DNA from: Hysterangium stoloniferum
Lineage: Eukaryota; Basidiomycota; Agaricomycetes; Hysterangiales; Hysterangiaceae
Direction of reading: 5' to 3'
DNA length: 64,000 nt
NCBI GenBank assembly: GCA_015178975.1
Contig: WHVD01000017.1
Location: forward strand, 434,001 to 498,000
A program made the position numbers and the translations under genes. The first letter of the stretch is position 1. Each line of letters opens with the position of its first letter. Shown in pieces: positions 33,244 through 45,074 of the stretch. The notes under the pieces are model-generated. The model ran no database searches. It was not told where the DNA came from and saw nothing but the letters and a program-made list of their open reading frames with translations.

Positions 33244-35253
33244 CGTATTGGCACGGCCGGAAAAGGAAACGAGTGGATAAAGAGACTAGCACAAAGTAGT
33301 ACCAACCGCTTTGAACATAGAACTGATCTCGAAGAACTATTACTCGTGAAATGTGGTAAGAGTATGCGAAGTGGAAAAGGAGTTTAATATAATATGCAGC
33401 GGTTTTCAGCGAATTATCCAACTGGTATTTGTGGGGCCATTACCCACATTATTGCACTTTTGAAGGACTCTGACAACACCGTTCGATCAAACGGAGTATC
33501 GGCCTTGGCGAAGCTTTCAGAACGAGGTTCAGTGGCTCATAATGGGATGGTAATCTTGCTGACATTTGATCACAGCCGAATTTCGAGCTGCGATTTCGGG
33601 TGCCATTGGCGACATCTTTGCACTTTTGATGGACACTGACGACTTGGTTCGTTCAGACGGAATGACGGCCCTGGCGAAACTTTCAGAACAAGGTGCGATG
33701 CCTCATAATAAGATGTGAACCCAGCTCACATTTAATCACAGCCGAATTTCGAGTTGCCATTTCGCGTACCATTCCCGACATTGTTGCACTTGCACTCTTC
33801 AAGGACGCTGACGACTGGGTTCGTTCAACTGCAGTATCGACCCTGGCCAAGTTTTCAGAGCAGGGTGCAGTGCCTCATAATGGGACCAGAACCCAGCTGA
33901 CATTTGACTACAGCCGACTTGCGGCCTGCCATTGCTGATCTCATTCCCAACATTGTTGCACTTTTGAAGGACAGTGACAACTGGATTCGTTCAAAGGGAG
34001 TGTCCGCCCTAGGGAAGTTTTTAGAACAGGGTGCAGTGACTCATAATGGGATAGGAACCCAGCCGACCTTTGACCACAGCCGAATTGCAACTTGCCATTG
34101 CTGATGTCGTTCCCAACATTGTTGCATTTTTGAAGGACGCTAACAACGGGGTTCGATCAAGTGGTGTATCAGCACTGGCCAAGCTTTCAAAGCAAGGTTG
34201 CATTGCATCCTCATGGAATGGGACCCCAGCTGACATTTGAACTCAGCCGAATTTCGACCTGTCATTGTGAATGCCATACCTGACATTGTCATACTGTTGA
34301 AAGACTCCGACGCATCCGTTCGATCAAAATGTGTATCAGCACTGGCCAAGCTTTCGGAACAAGGTGCGGTGCCTCATATTGGGATGAGAACCCAGCTGAC
34401 ATGCATTGACAGCCGACTTTCGAGCTGCCATTTCAAGCGCGATTTCCGAGATTGCTGCACTTTTGAAGGACTCTCGGTCCTTTGTTCGATCAAGGGCAGC
34501 ATCTACCATGGTGAAGCTTTCAGAGCAAGGTACGGTCCCACATAATGGAATGGAAATGCAAGTGACATTTGACCACAGTCGAATTTCGGACTGTCCTTTC
34601 GACCACGGCCGAATTTCGAGGTGACATTGTGGATGCTATTCCTGACATCGTTGCCCTTTTACAATCCTGCGGCAAATCCGCTGGGTCAGATGGAGTATCG
34701 GCCCTGGTCAAGCTTTCAGAGCAAGGTGGGATGCGGCACAGTGGGGTGAGAATCTAGCTTACATTTCACCACAGCTGAATTTCGAGCTACCATTTTGGAT
34801 GCCATTCCCGCAATTGTTGCACTTTTGAAGGACTCTTTCCCCGACGCTCGATCAAACGCAGTATCGGTCCTGGCCAAGCTTTCAGAGGAAGGTGCGGTGT
34901 CTCAATAATGGGATGTGAATCCAGCTGAAATCCGAACACAGCGCTATATGAAGTGGCTATAGTGTGTACCATTCCTGACATTGTTGCACTTTTGAAGTAC
35001 CGTTTTGCCCCCGTTCGCCGGAGCACAGCATTTCTGCTGGCCAAGTTATCTGAGAAAGGTATTCCAATAATTCTTCATGCAGCATTTTTCTCGAGTCTTC
35101 ACAGCGAAGTTCCTTCCTCTTGTCAGGGGTCACATACTTGGTGCTGTAGGTTTGTCTGACAGCATGCGGCCATCGCCGCACAATCCCCCTTCAACTCCAC
35201 TGCGACGCTTGACTATCCCCCCCTTCTACCCCACCCCATGCTCATACATATAA
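33244..35253 (+). CDS. HEAT-like repeat protein 1 (open across all exons; 5' end uncertain)
   Basis: Ten complete HEAT-like exons start at 33410, 33576, 33742, 33914, 34080, 34247, 34413, 34579, 34775 and 34942, each of 117 bp (one 123, one 147), with 46-50 bp GT-AG introns, all phase 1. A final exon (35105-35253) starts like a repeat and runs into the shared upstream region of the next gene. Each unit encodes about 39 residues of the form AEFRAAISGAIPDIVALLKD, a variable window, then VSALAKLSEQ. All exons are open. An upstream exon ending at 33355 (frame WIKRLAQSSTNRFEHRTDLE) joins through a 54 bp intron; no ATG is clear there. It may be the 3' part of the DUF6535 gene, through an 84 bp intron 33190-33273. 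HEAT repeats usually form curved binding surfaces; the partner is unknown. Confidence 0.65.
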
Positions 35254-35392
35254 CAGCGATCTAGTCAATAAGCCCGACACACACCAGATCTCCCAATTCG
35301 CGACGAGTCGTCTCCGGTCGACTATAGATCTCTTACAGAGTACTCACAGCATTTGGCGTCATGAAGGTATCAAGATCCTTCAACAGATAACG
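35160..35392 (+). promoter_or_regulatory. Promoter and 5' UTR of HEAT-like gene 2
   Basis: This ~215 bp block is almost the same as 40,850-41,068 in front of gene 3. It contains a TATA-like CATACATATAACAG at 35,242-35,255, about 140 bp before the ATG, and a pyrimidine-rich stretch just upstream. Conservation between two paralogues supports a real promoter/leader. Confidence 0.55.
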
Positions 35393-37900
35393 ATGGCATG
35401 TACGTGAAGAGCCCTCATATGTTATTTCGTATATTGTTCATTTCCAATGTCTAAACTACTTGAAAGCTCACAGTTTTGGCCTCACCTTACCAACCTTCAA
35501 TCTCAGAGTGCGTGAAGGAAAATTGGCTCTCGGACAGGCGGTGATTACTCTCCATGTGTTTAGTGAGTGTGCCGACTTCTTGCAAACTGCCATAATTGAT
35601 GGGTTTCCAGACAAATTTCACACCGCCATTGCCGGTGCCATTCCTAACATTTTCATACTTTTGAAAGACTCTGATGACTCCGTTCGGTCCCAGGGAGTAT
35701 CGGTCCTAGCCAAGCTTTCAGAACAAGGTAGGGTGTCTGTCAATGGGATAGGAATCTAGCTGACAAATGATCACAGCCGAATTCCGAGCCGCCATTTCGG
35801 GGGCCGTTCCCGACATTGTTGCACTTTTGAAGGACCCCTACCTCTCCCTTGGATCAAACGCAGCATCAGTCCTAGGCAAGCTTTTAGAGCAAGGTGCGGT
35901 GCATCAAAACGGGTTGGAAATCCAGTTGACATTTAACCACAGCCGAATTTTGCGGTGCCGTTTTGGGTGCCATTCCCGCCATTGCTGCACTTTTGAAGGA
36001 CTCTAGGTCATCTACTCGATCAAATACAGTATCGGCCTTGGCAAAACTTTCAGAACAATGTGAAGTGCCTCATAATGGGATGGGAACATCATTGACATTT
36101 GCTCACAGCCGAATTTCGGGCTGCTATTTCGAATGCCATTCTCGACATTGTTGCACTTTTGAAGGACACTGACGACATTGTTCTTTTAAACGCAGCATCG
36201 GCCCTGGCCAAGCTTTCAGAGCAGAGTGCGTTGCATCATAATGCAATGGGAATCCGACTGACATTTGACCCTAGCCGAATTTCGAGCTGCCGTGTCGCGT
36301 GCCATTCCTGACATCGTTGCACTTTTGAAGAACACTGAGGTCTTTGTTAGTTCAAATGCAGCATCGGCCCTGGCCAAGCTTTCAGAGCAAGGTGCTTTGC
36401 ATCAGAATGGGATGGGAACCCAGCTGACATTTGACCACAGCCGAATTTCGACCTGCCATTGTGGATGCTATCCCCGACATTGTCATACTTTTGCGAGACA
36501 CTCAGTGCGGTCAATCAAATATTGGATCAGCACTGGCCAAGCTTTCGGAATATGGTGCGGTGCCTCGGATATGGGATGAGAACACAGCTGACATTTATCA
36601 CAGCTGAATTTCGGGCCGCCATTTCGGGTGTCATTCCCGACATTGTTGCACAAGTGAAGGACACTGAGCCCCTTGTTCGATCAAACGGAGCACTGGCCCT
36701 GGCCAAGCTTTCAGAGCAAGGTGGAGTGCCTCACATTGGGACGGTAATCTTGCTGACATTCGATCACAGCCGCATTTCGGCCTGCCATTTCGACTGCCAT
36801 CCCTGACATTGTTGCACTTTTAAAGGACACTGACGTCTTTGTTCGTTCAAGCGCAGTATCGGCCCTGGCCAAGTTTTCCGAGCAAGGTGCGTTGCCTCAT
36901 AATGGATGGCAATCTCGGTGACATTTGATCACAGCCAAATTTCGGCCTGCCATTTTGAGCGCCATCCCCGACATTATTGTACTTTTGAAGGACGCTCAGC
37001 CCGTTGTTCGATCACACGGAGTATTGGCCCTGGCCAAGCAGAGCAAGGTGTGGTGCATTATCATGGGATGGGACTTCGAGTGACACTGTTCCCAGCCGAA
37101 TTTCAACCTTCTGTGTCGCGTGCTATTCCCGATATTGTTGCACTTATGAAGGAGCCTTTGTACTATGTTCAACCAAGTGTTTCATCGGTCCTGGTGAAGC
37201 TTTCAGACCAGGGTTCAGTGCCACATAATCGGATCGGAATCCAGCTCACATTTGACCATAGCGGAATTTACATCTGCCATTGCACGGGCTATTCCTAGTA
37301 TTGTTAAACTCTTGGAGGATAAACACCCATTAAAAGCAACACATGTCGTAGACTTGCTCGTCAAGCTCTCAGCACACGGTGCGTGCCTTGAGACCCAAGT
37401 CAACAGCTTCTTCTTAGCTATGTTTTCAAAGATTGCTTTCGTGATTCAATTGCTCGTTGTAACCTAGAACATCACTGTGCATTCCTCGTTGCTGCCAAGC
37501 AATATGAATTCGTTTTATCCGGTGTAAGACTATTTGCAGCTTTTTCTCAATATGGTATGCTTTAATTGTATCCAGCATTGACTCTTTTTATTACCGTCTT
37601 TTAGGCTACTTTTCCAACCTCAAGCTGCAGATCGTCCTCATTGCACTGTGCCAATTCTATCTACCTGAACCACCTCTCCTGCACCGTGGCACGCTGATTG
37701 AAATCCTCTTGGAGGATGGTGAGTGCTTCCATCTTCTAGTCGTATGAATGCCAATTTTTTCAGCTTTTGTAAGCCATACCATTCTTGAAGTCGCTCATAT
37801 TGTGTCCTTCATGATACATTTCATGGGTGATATTCCTTCTGATTGTATTCGGGCCTTGATACTGGAAATGGATAGACACGGACTATTAACAACATTGTAG
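35393..37900 (+). CDS. HEAT-like repeat protein 2 with distinct C-terminal domain (one frameshift)
   Basis: Sixteen exons. Exon 1 is only 7 bp (ATGGCAT, 35393-35399); exon 2 (35467-35562) adds FGLTLPTFNLRVREGKLALG. Eleven HEAT-like exons follow from 35611, 35777, 35943, 36109, 36275, 36441, 36604, 36770, 36935, 37096 and 37262, mostly 117 bp with 48-49 bp introns. Exons 14-16 (37432-37554, 37605-37718, 37764-37900) encode ~124 residues with no recognised domain (RDSIARCNLEHHCAFLVAAK, YFSNLKLQIVLIALCQFYL, ending RHGLLTTL). The start was chosen because the 7 bp exon, the AAAG acceptor and the frame are the same in gene 3. Exon 11 (36935-37047) is 113 bp: it lacks CTTT after GGCCAAG, which shifts the frame into a stop in the next exon. 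Because repeat exons are symmetric, a transcript skipping it would stay in frame. Confidence 0.7.
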
Positions 37901-40849
37901 CCTCGCACACTACTATTGTCCAAGAGTGGCTGAACTGTGAAAGTTCCACCCACATTTACACATGGCTCACGCCAAATCCTTATGCACTCGGTACCTTGTG
38001 CCATTCGTATTTACCCCACACATCCTTTTCACTCGATTGTACACCTTATTGAATATTATTGGCTCGGCTTGATTTATTAAACAGTCACTGGAAATTTTGG
38101 TGGATGTGTACTGATTGCAAACCATCGATTGCTACAAGGTATAGCGCCAAGTCCGTTCATATCAATGGGAGGGAGCTCTTCTAGATCTCCATTTGCGGCA
38201 GCAATGAGCTTCCTTTTAGAGCCTAGTTAAAGTTAGAAAATATTTTTACCAGTTGCAATAATTGGATCGAGGTAAAACTTTGAATGATCGGGATCGAATG
38301 GGAATGGACTACATGATTAAACCTGTCCTACCTCATGACGAACGTTCGTGATTTGACATGGCAAATGATGCCCCGTGAACGAACACACCAACATTCCCGT
38401 CCTTACTACCTCCACAAGATTTATTTTCCTAAATCTCCAGGGATGGCAACTGTAATGCAAGCTGACTGACGATTTGCAATTTATTGTTCTCTGGGACAGC
38501 CCAACTCTATGCTAATTTCTACCATTGAGCGATGATCCGCTTTGTATTAGAAGGACAGGTTTACCTATTGATATCCGACTTTTTAAGACTGGAATGGTGC
38601 TGTAATATGAGTAAATGGCTCTTTGGAGGGTTCAAAACCTAGCTGTGTAGCTATTCATACACACGTGCGTGCGCGTGTGTGGTAGGCGCAATTCTAGTGC
38701 GTAGTGGGGCGCTGTGGTTTCCCCCCGCGGGAATAAGCACGGCGACGAAGTTTTTGAATCTAAATGACGGTGTGACTTTCCTGGTCCAGGAAGATCAGCA
38801 GCCATTCTCCCCGACAGTCTAACCAATTCAGCCCTTGGATTGCAACAACTCCCTAGGTCAACAGCGCAGTACTGTCAAAGCCCAGGATGTCTCCTCGACC
38901 CCCACTTGATCCGTTCTTGCTAACCTTATAGATCATCATGTACGTCTCCTCACAAAAATGCTTGGTCGCAACGCATGAGACTCTATAATGATGGGAGTCG
39001 GAAGGAGGTACGAACATAATCGAGACTACTCTGAAGTTTATGGCTGGATTTGCAGACTGTGCGTACCACAGCTGTCAATACCCTCCGTAGTCTCGTTTGT
39101 GGCCTTCCGCATTGTGAAGCAATCTCCCACTTAACATATGCCACATCCACGCTTCAGTCCTATCAAGAATTCCTTCATCGTGCTCACTCCTTCCATGCCT
39201 AATCGCTACTCCATTCACTGGTCCGTATGGGTCACACAATTGCATATCAGTTTTGAAGGCATACCGTTGGCCCGGTGAAGGCGTGGATTTACATGATTCT
39301 GTCACATTTTATAACAGTGATGAACGATATCTCAACAAAAAGAATACAATTACATTTATGGATACAGATTGTTCGCGATAACATGATTCCATCCTTTAAA
39401 ACAAATGGCAAGTACAAGACCTATGTCGGAAAATATTCAAATTCCCGAAAACTATTCGGAAATTTAAAGAAGTCTTCTGTACGAGACATCTGATGTTAGG
39501 AGAGATGGGGGTCCCTCAATAGTCTACATCAGTTATTCTCGCATAATAATTGAGAGGACTGTGAAAAAAAAATTAGATAGCTTAATTTGGAAAGTATCCA
39601 AATAGGATATATAAAATTCCACGCAGTTCCAAAAAAATAAAAATAAAAATAAACACATTTCGGGAAATCTTTGTAATTTCCACAAACTGTCTAATTTTCA
39701 CGAATTTTAAGGGGTAATTTAAAATCGTGAATATGAAACTCAACAGTGTGACATGTAATGACCTCCATTTCTATGCGCATGGCAGCGACACCAAGATTCT
39801 CAGAGAAGCATTGTGATGGAGCATCCAATCTCCGTCTGTGACTAGTATCTACGAGAACGGAGGTGATTTTACTGTAATATCTCGTGGAAAATACAAAAGA
39901 CTGGGTGTCCTGCACCATACATAGCTCAGTATCCACTGCATTCATATTTTCCATGGTGATGTCACTTTTTGAATAAATAGCTCAGTATCCACTGCATTCA
40001 TATTTTCCATGGTGATGTCACTTTTTGAATAATAGAAAGGGCAGATTACCCCGAACTCTACCCGAGAACACTTGGGCTACCAAACTTATGTGGTGTTAAC
40101 GTAAAACAATTGTCAGCATTCATGTGTGCTTTTGGCGGCAGATGATATCAAGAAGTGGAAGAAATCGTTGGGGCAACTTGCGAGTATCCTGAACCGTAGG
40201 TTTCATTTCTCGTCGTTGCTAATATTGATAGAGTTGAACACGCATTCAAAAGAAGTTTACAACTTGAACATGAAACGCACAATTTGGACAAGTAACCAGT
40301 TTGAATATGAACTGGACAATATTGCCGGATATAGCAACGAGATTGAAGCCGCCCAGAAAGAGTGATTTTCGCACAAGCGAAGTCCCAATGCTAATCTATC
40401 GCATTCTACCATAAATAAGCAATAGTGATACTCACCTGATATGAGCACATCTACGATACACCACTGCCTACATCTAACAAACCGAGTGCGTGCAGCTACG
40501 ACACGAACGAGGTACCTGCTGAGGTTTCTGTCGAAGCTGTCTCGAGGAACTAACTGCATCGGATTCGCCAGCTGTTACTGAGCTCAGAACAACAAAGTCA
40601 GAGCATTGTGGGAATAAGGGAGATATTTCGCGAAGAACTCTGGAACGGTGGGATTGGAAGGATATAATAGCCATGATTTATGGGATCGAGCTCCTGATGA
40701 CAATCACCACATACCACTGTCAGCTACTCATCTAGAAGTTTAGACAGACGAGTTGGTGTATAGTTTAGAATGTAAATGCAACGGATCCAGAATGACACTT
40801 GGACATTGTCAGTGCTAAGGAGAAAGGACCTGCGACGAATCACTGGCCA
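37901..40849 (+). repeat. Diverged pieces of the large non-coding repeat
   Basis: No gene is supported. Pieces match the duplicated block in scrambled order: 37,988-38,060 resembles 63,863-63,930; 39,270-39,460 resembles about 11,495-11,625 and 63,940-64,000; 40,120-40,845 resembles 12,390-13,300. The run at 38,656-38,682 (ACACACGTGCGTGCGCGTGTGT) alternates purine and pyrimidine. I see nothing definite in 38,100-39,260. Confidence 0.6.
39921..40032 (+). repeat. 56 bp tandem duplication
   Basis: Two adjacent identical or nearly identical 56 bp units start ATAGCTCAGTATCCACTGCA and end TTTTTGAATA(A). It is a recent local duplication in non-coding sequence. Confidence 0.85.
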
Positions 40850-41068
40850 TCGGTGCACAATCCAACTTCAACTCCACTCCCAAGCTTGACTATCCCTCCT
40901 TCTACCCCACCCCATACCCATGCATATAACAGTGATCTAGTCAATAAGCCTGATACACACCACATCTCCCAATTTGCGACGAGTCGTCTCCGGTCGACTA
41001 TAGATCTCTTACAGAGTACTCACAGTATTTGGCGTCACGAAGGCATCAGGATCCTTCGACAGGTAACG
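40850..41068 (+). promoter_or_regulatory. Promoter and 5' UTR of HEAT-like gene 3
   Basis: It closely matches the region in front of gene 2, with the TATA-like CATGCATATAACAG at about 40,919-40,932 and the same leader CGACGAGTCGTCTCCGGTCG near 40,978. Confidence 0.5.
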
Positions 41069-42990
41069 ATGGCATGTACGTGAAGATATCTCATATATTA
41101 TTTCATATGTTATTCATTGCTCAATTTCCAAACTACTTCAAAGCGCACAATTTTGGCCTCACCTTACCAACCTTCAATCTCAGAGTGCGTAAAGGAAAAT
41201 TGGCTTTCGGACAGGCGGTGATTACTCTCCATGTGTTTGGTAAGTGCAACGACTCCTTGTAAACTACCATAATTGATGGTATTCAGAGAAATTTCGACCC
41301 GCCATTGCCCGTGCCATTCCTGACATTGTCATGTTTTTGAAGGACTCTGATAACTCCGTTCGGTCCAACGCAGTATCGGTACTGGCCAAGCTTTCAGAAC
41401 GAGGTGGGGTTTCTCTCAATGGGATAAGAATCCAGCTGACAATCGATCATGGCTGAATTCCGAGCTGCCATTTCAGGTGCGATTCCCGACATTGTTCTAA
41501 TCTTGAAAGACTTGAACGGTCTCGCTGGATCAGAAGGAGTATCAGCTCTGGGAAAACCTTTAGAGCAGGGTACGGCGCATCATAATGGGTTGGGAATTCA
41601 GTTGACATTTAACCACAGCCGAATTTTTCCCCGCCATTGCGAGTGCCATTCCCGACATTGTTGCACTCTTAAAGGACTGGCACCAGCCGGATGGATCCAA
41701 CGGAGTATCGGCCCTAGCGAAGCTTTCAGAACACGGTGCAGTCCCTCTAAATGGGATAGGAAGCTTGCTGACGTTTGACATAGCCGAATTTCGAGCTGCC
41801 ATTTTGGGTGCCATTCCCGACATAGGTGCACTTTTGAAGGACTCTAGGTCATCTATCCGATCAAATGGAGTATCAGCCCTGGAAAAACTTTCAGGACAAG
41901 GTGAGGTGCCTCATAATGGGATGGCAACATCGTTGACATTTACCCACAGCCGAATTTCGGGCTGCTATTTCGAATGCCATTTCCGACATTGTTGCACTTT
42001 TGAAGGACACTGATTACTTTGTTCGTTCAAAGGCAGCATCGGCCCTAGCCAAGCTTTCAGAACAAGGTGCGGTGGATCATAATGGGATGGTAATCTAGCT
42101 GACATTGATCACAGTTGAATTTCGGCCTACCATTTCGAGTACCATTTCCGATATTGTTGCCCTTTTATAACACTCTGACCTCTTCCTTTGTTCAACTGCA
42201 TTATCGGTCTTGGCTAAGCTTTCAGAGCAATTTGAGTTCCATCATAATGGGATGGGAATCCGACTGACATTTGACCCCAGCCGAATTTCGAGCTCCCGTG
42301 TCGTGTGCCATTCCTGCCATTGTTGCAATTTTGAAGGACACGGTCAGCTTTGTTCATTCAGACGCCGCATCGGCCCTTGCCAACCTTTCAGAGCAAGGTG
42401 CGTTACATCAGAATCGGATGGGAACCCAGCTGCCATTTGACCCCAGCCGAATTTCGACCCGCCATTATGAATATCATCCCCGACATTATCATACTTTTAC
42501 GCGACTCCTATTCATCCGATCCATTAAGTGTTGGATTAGCCCTGGCCAAGTTTTCCGAGCAAGGTGCGGTGCCTAATCATGGGATAGCAATGTAGCTGAC
42601 ATTTGATCACAGCTGAATTTCGCCCTGCCATCTTAAGTGTCATTCCCGACATTGTTGCACTTTTGAAGGACACTGGGGACTTTGTTCGTTCAAACGCACT
42701 GTCGGCCCTGGCCAAGTTTTCCGAGAAAGGTGCGGTGTCTCATAATGGGATAGCAATGTAGCTGACATTTGATGACAGTCGAATTTCGGCCTGCCATTTT
42801 GAGTGCCATCCCCGACATTCTTGTACTTTTGAAGGACAATGACTACTTTGTTCGTCCAAACACAGCATCGGCCCTGGTGAAGCTTTCCGAGCATGGTGCG
42901 GTGCCTCATAATGGGTACCTGACATTTGATCACAGCCGAATTTCGGCCTGCCGTTTTGAGTGCCATCCCCGATATTGTTGCACTTTTGAA
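41069..42990 (+). pseudogene. HEAT-like repeat gene 3 (decayed)
   Basis: Exon 1 ATGGCAT (41069-41075), exon 2 (41144-41239, FGLTLPTFNLRVRKGKLAFG) and exon 3 (41287-41403) match gene 2 in size, phase and sequence. Eight more full repeat exons begin at 41453, 41619, 41784, 41950, 42115, 42281, 42447 and 42613, then 42779, and a last one (42936) is cut off near 42,988. The acceptor before 41453 has changed from CACAG to CATGG. Exon 8 (42115-42231) contains an in-frame TAA at 42168-42170 and has lost its GT donor. The gene has no C-terminal domain exons. It is a pseudogene, but the repeat frames after the TAA remain largely readable. Confidence 0.75.
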
Positions 42991-43549
42991 GGAGCATCAG
43001 GAAAATGTTTTCTGTCCTTATATACCTTAAATGCACTTGAAAAATGTTTAAGTAGAATTAAGGAAAATTTTGGTAAGGTTGACTTGGCTTGCAGCAAGGA
43101 CTTTGGATCTTAAAACTACCTTGAAATGCCCTGGAATGCCACTTACCCCAAGGAAATAGACGTGGATATAAGGAGTGTTCCTACTGCTAAGTGGATCTGT
43201 GCCACCATAAGGAAATAGCTTCCTGTCAAGGGGAGTGTAAGGAAAATACCTTATGGCTAAAGGGTGAATACAAAAGGTGAATAACAATGCTTGTATATTA
43301 ACAATGTTTAATAATTTATTTTTCATTCACTTAACACTACAACCATGCCTAATATAAATACGACTTTAGAGGTGGCTGCCAGTGATACTCAACCTAAATA
43401 ACCATTGTACTACTAGGTAACTGCACCAATGCCAATAGTGATGCCACCAGTGGTAATGGTGCCAGGTCTTTTTGGATTAACAGAAAGTTTCATAATGTAG
43501 TGCATGCATTTTTCAAAGACCTACCATGTGTCAAATATTGTGAAATTGG
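42991..43549. other. Unassigned sequence between HEAT-like gene 3 and the inverted relic
   Basis: About 560 bp that replaces the rest of gene 3. I see no gene, repeat partner or terminal structure; short GTAAGGAAAAT-like strings recur (43,066-43,090 and 43,237-43,250). Confidence 0.3.
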
Positions 43550-44150
43550 CTGTCATCAACTGTCAGCTGGATTCCAATACCATTAAGAGACATCCCACCT
43601 TGTTCTGAAAGCTTGACCAGTGCCAATACTCCATTGTGCTGAATGGAGTCGTCAGTGTCCTTCAAAAGTATGACAATGTTGGGAATGGCAATGGCGGTTC
43701 GAAATTTGCCCTGAAACCCAAGTCAGCACACTTACGAAACACATGGAGAGTAATGACCACCTGTACAACTCAGAGAGCCAATTTTCCTTCACACACTCTA
43801 AGGGTTGAAGCTGGGCAAGGATTTGTCCCAGTGATGCAAAAGTATAGTGATCTCAGGAATAGTATCCACAATTGCAGTTCAAAATTCAGCCATGGTCGAA
43901 AGGGCAGGTCGAAACTCAACTGTGGTCAGATGTCACTTGGATCCCATCCCATTATGTGGCACTGTACCTTGTTCCGAAAGTTTGACCAGTGGTAATTCAC
44001 CATTTGATTGAACAGTTGCATTGGACTCTCTCAAAAGCATGACAATGTTGGGCACAATGGCAGGTCAAAATTCGGCTGTGATCAAATGTCAGCCAGATTT
44101 CCAAACCATTATGATGTACCGCACCAGGTCAAAACAATCAAGTTTGGACC
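43550..44150 (-). pseudogene. Inverted, scrambled relic of a HEAT-like repeat gene
   Basis: The reverse complement carries recognisable family parts: a remnant of exon 2 (VREGKLA-like near 43,785 and TLHVF-like near 43,745), the small intron, a repeat exon (AIPNIVILLKD-like near 43,670, then LALVKLSEQG near 43,615), and further repeat exons at about 43,830-44,110. Relative to genes 2 and 3 the repeat exons lie on the wrong side of exon 2, so the copy was rearranged as well as inverted. CpG sites are nearly absent. It is not functional. Confidence 0.65.
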
Positions 44151-45074
44151 TAATATCCCAGTTTCAAAAATGCTAACAACAATGCCCCTTGCTGCCAATT
44201 CACATGTAAGGTGCACAAGCTATATTGTATATGGATAATTCTATAAGAAGAAATTTAGCGCTGAACTGAGAAGAAAATGACAAATGTTATACAACAGAAA
44301 TACAATGGCTGCTGAGATGGCTTGTTGCTGTGTTCGCTTGGACAATTTTTGGGAGCTATGAAGTCATAAATAGCAAGCAGAACAGACTGTATCCCCACTG
44401 TTGTTTCATGTTACACTGCCATCACATTCTGTATATCTTCGAAGACCAATGTGGTTCCCACCTCCAAACATACCTATAGTAGTGCTGGTAATCAACGACA
44501 TAATCCTGTCAAATACATGTGAATTCCAGTCAATCAACCCCTCAACCCGGCTAAAAGCGGCGTACCTCGACTAGTGCATGCAAATCATCCCATTTTGAGG
44601 ATGCCAATAACAACAGAAACGCACTCGATGGTTGTGTCATACAATGATCAGCAACGAGGATTGTCATGGTATGTTCAAAACAGAAGCCTCACGGGCACTC
44701 ATTCATCATATGCTTTAGAGCTAAAGCTGTCAACCCAGGCATGGAATATCGGTGAGCAATCGACCAGATCGATAGTGTGAGGTATCAGCTTTATCTCATA
44801 ATTTTCTCTTAATTTTCTTTGAATTTATTAATATTTTCTCGAATTTATTGTATTTTTTATTATATTTTTATTGTGAAATATAGGCTCTATTCCTTTTAAC
44901 TTCGCATAATAATAGCATATATGAACTCATATTATGCTATTATATCTTAGTTAATTTATTATAATTTTTAACTAATTATTTATATTTTATTTACTTAGTT
45001 ATTACCTTTCGGCACTTGCTGCAGCTCAGTTTGCGCATTTTTGAAGTCATGTGACTTATTAGATAAGCCTCTGG
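44151..45074. other. AT-rich sequence, no gene seen
   Basis: The stretch 44,780-45,000 is extremely AT-rich. A small frame at 44,574-44,780 has no recognisable features. Nothing else is supported. Confidence 0.4.

Noticed and set aside
33410-42990. 166 bp repeats as a satellite DNA
   Set aside because: Each unit has conserved GT and AG sites at fixed places, an exon length divisible by three and an open frame in almost all units, so it is a gene array.
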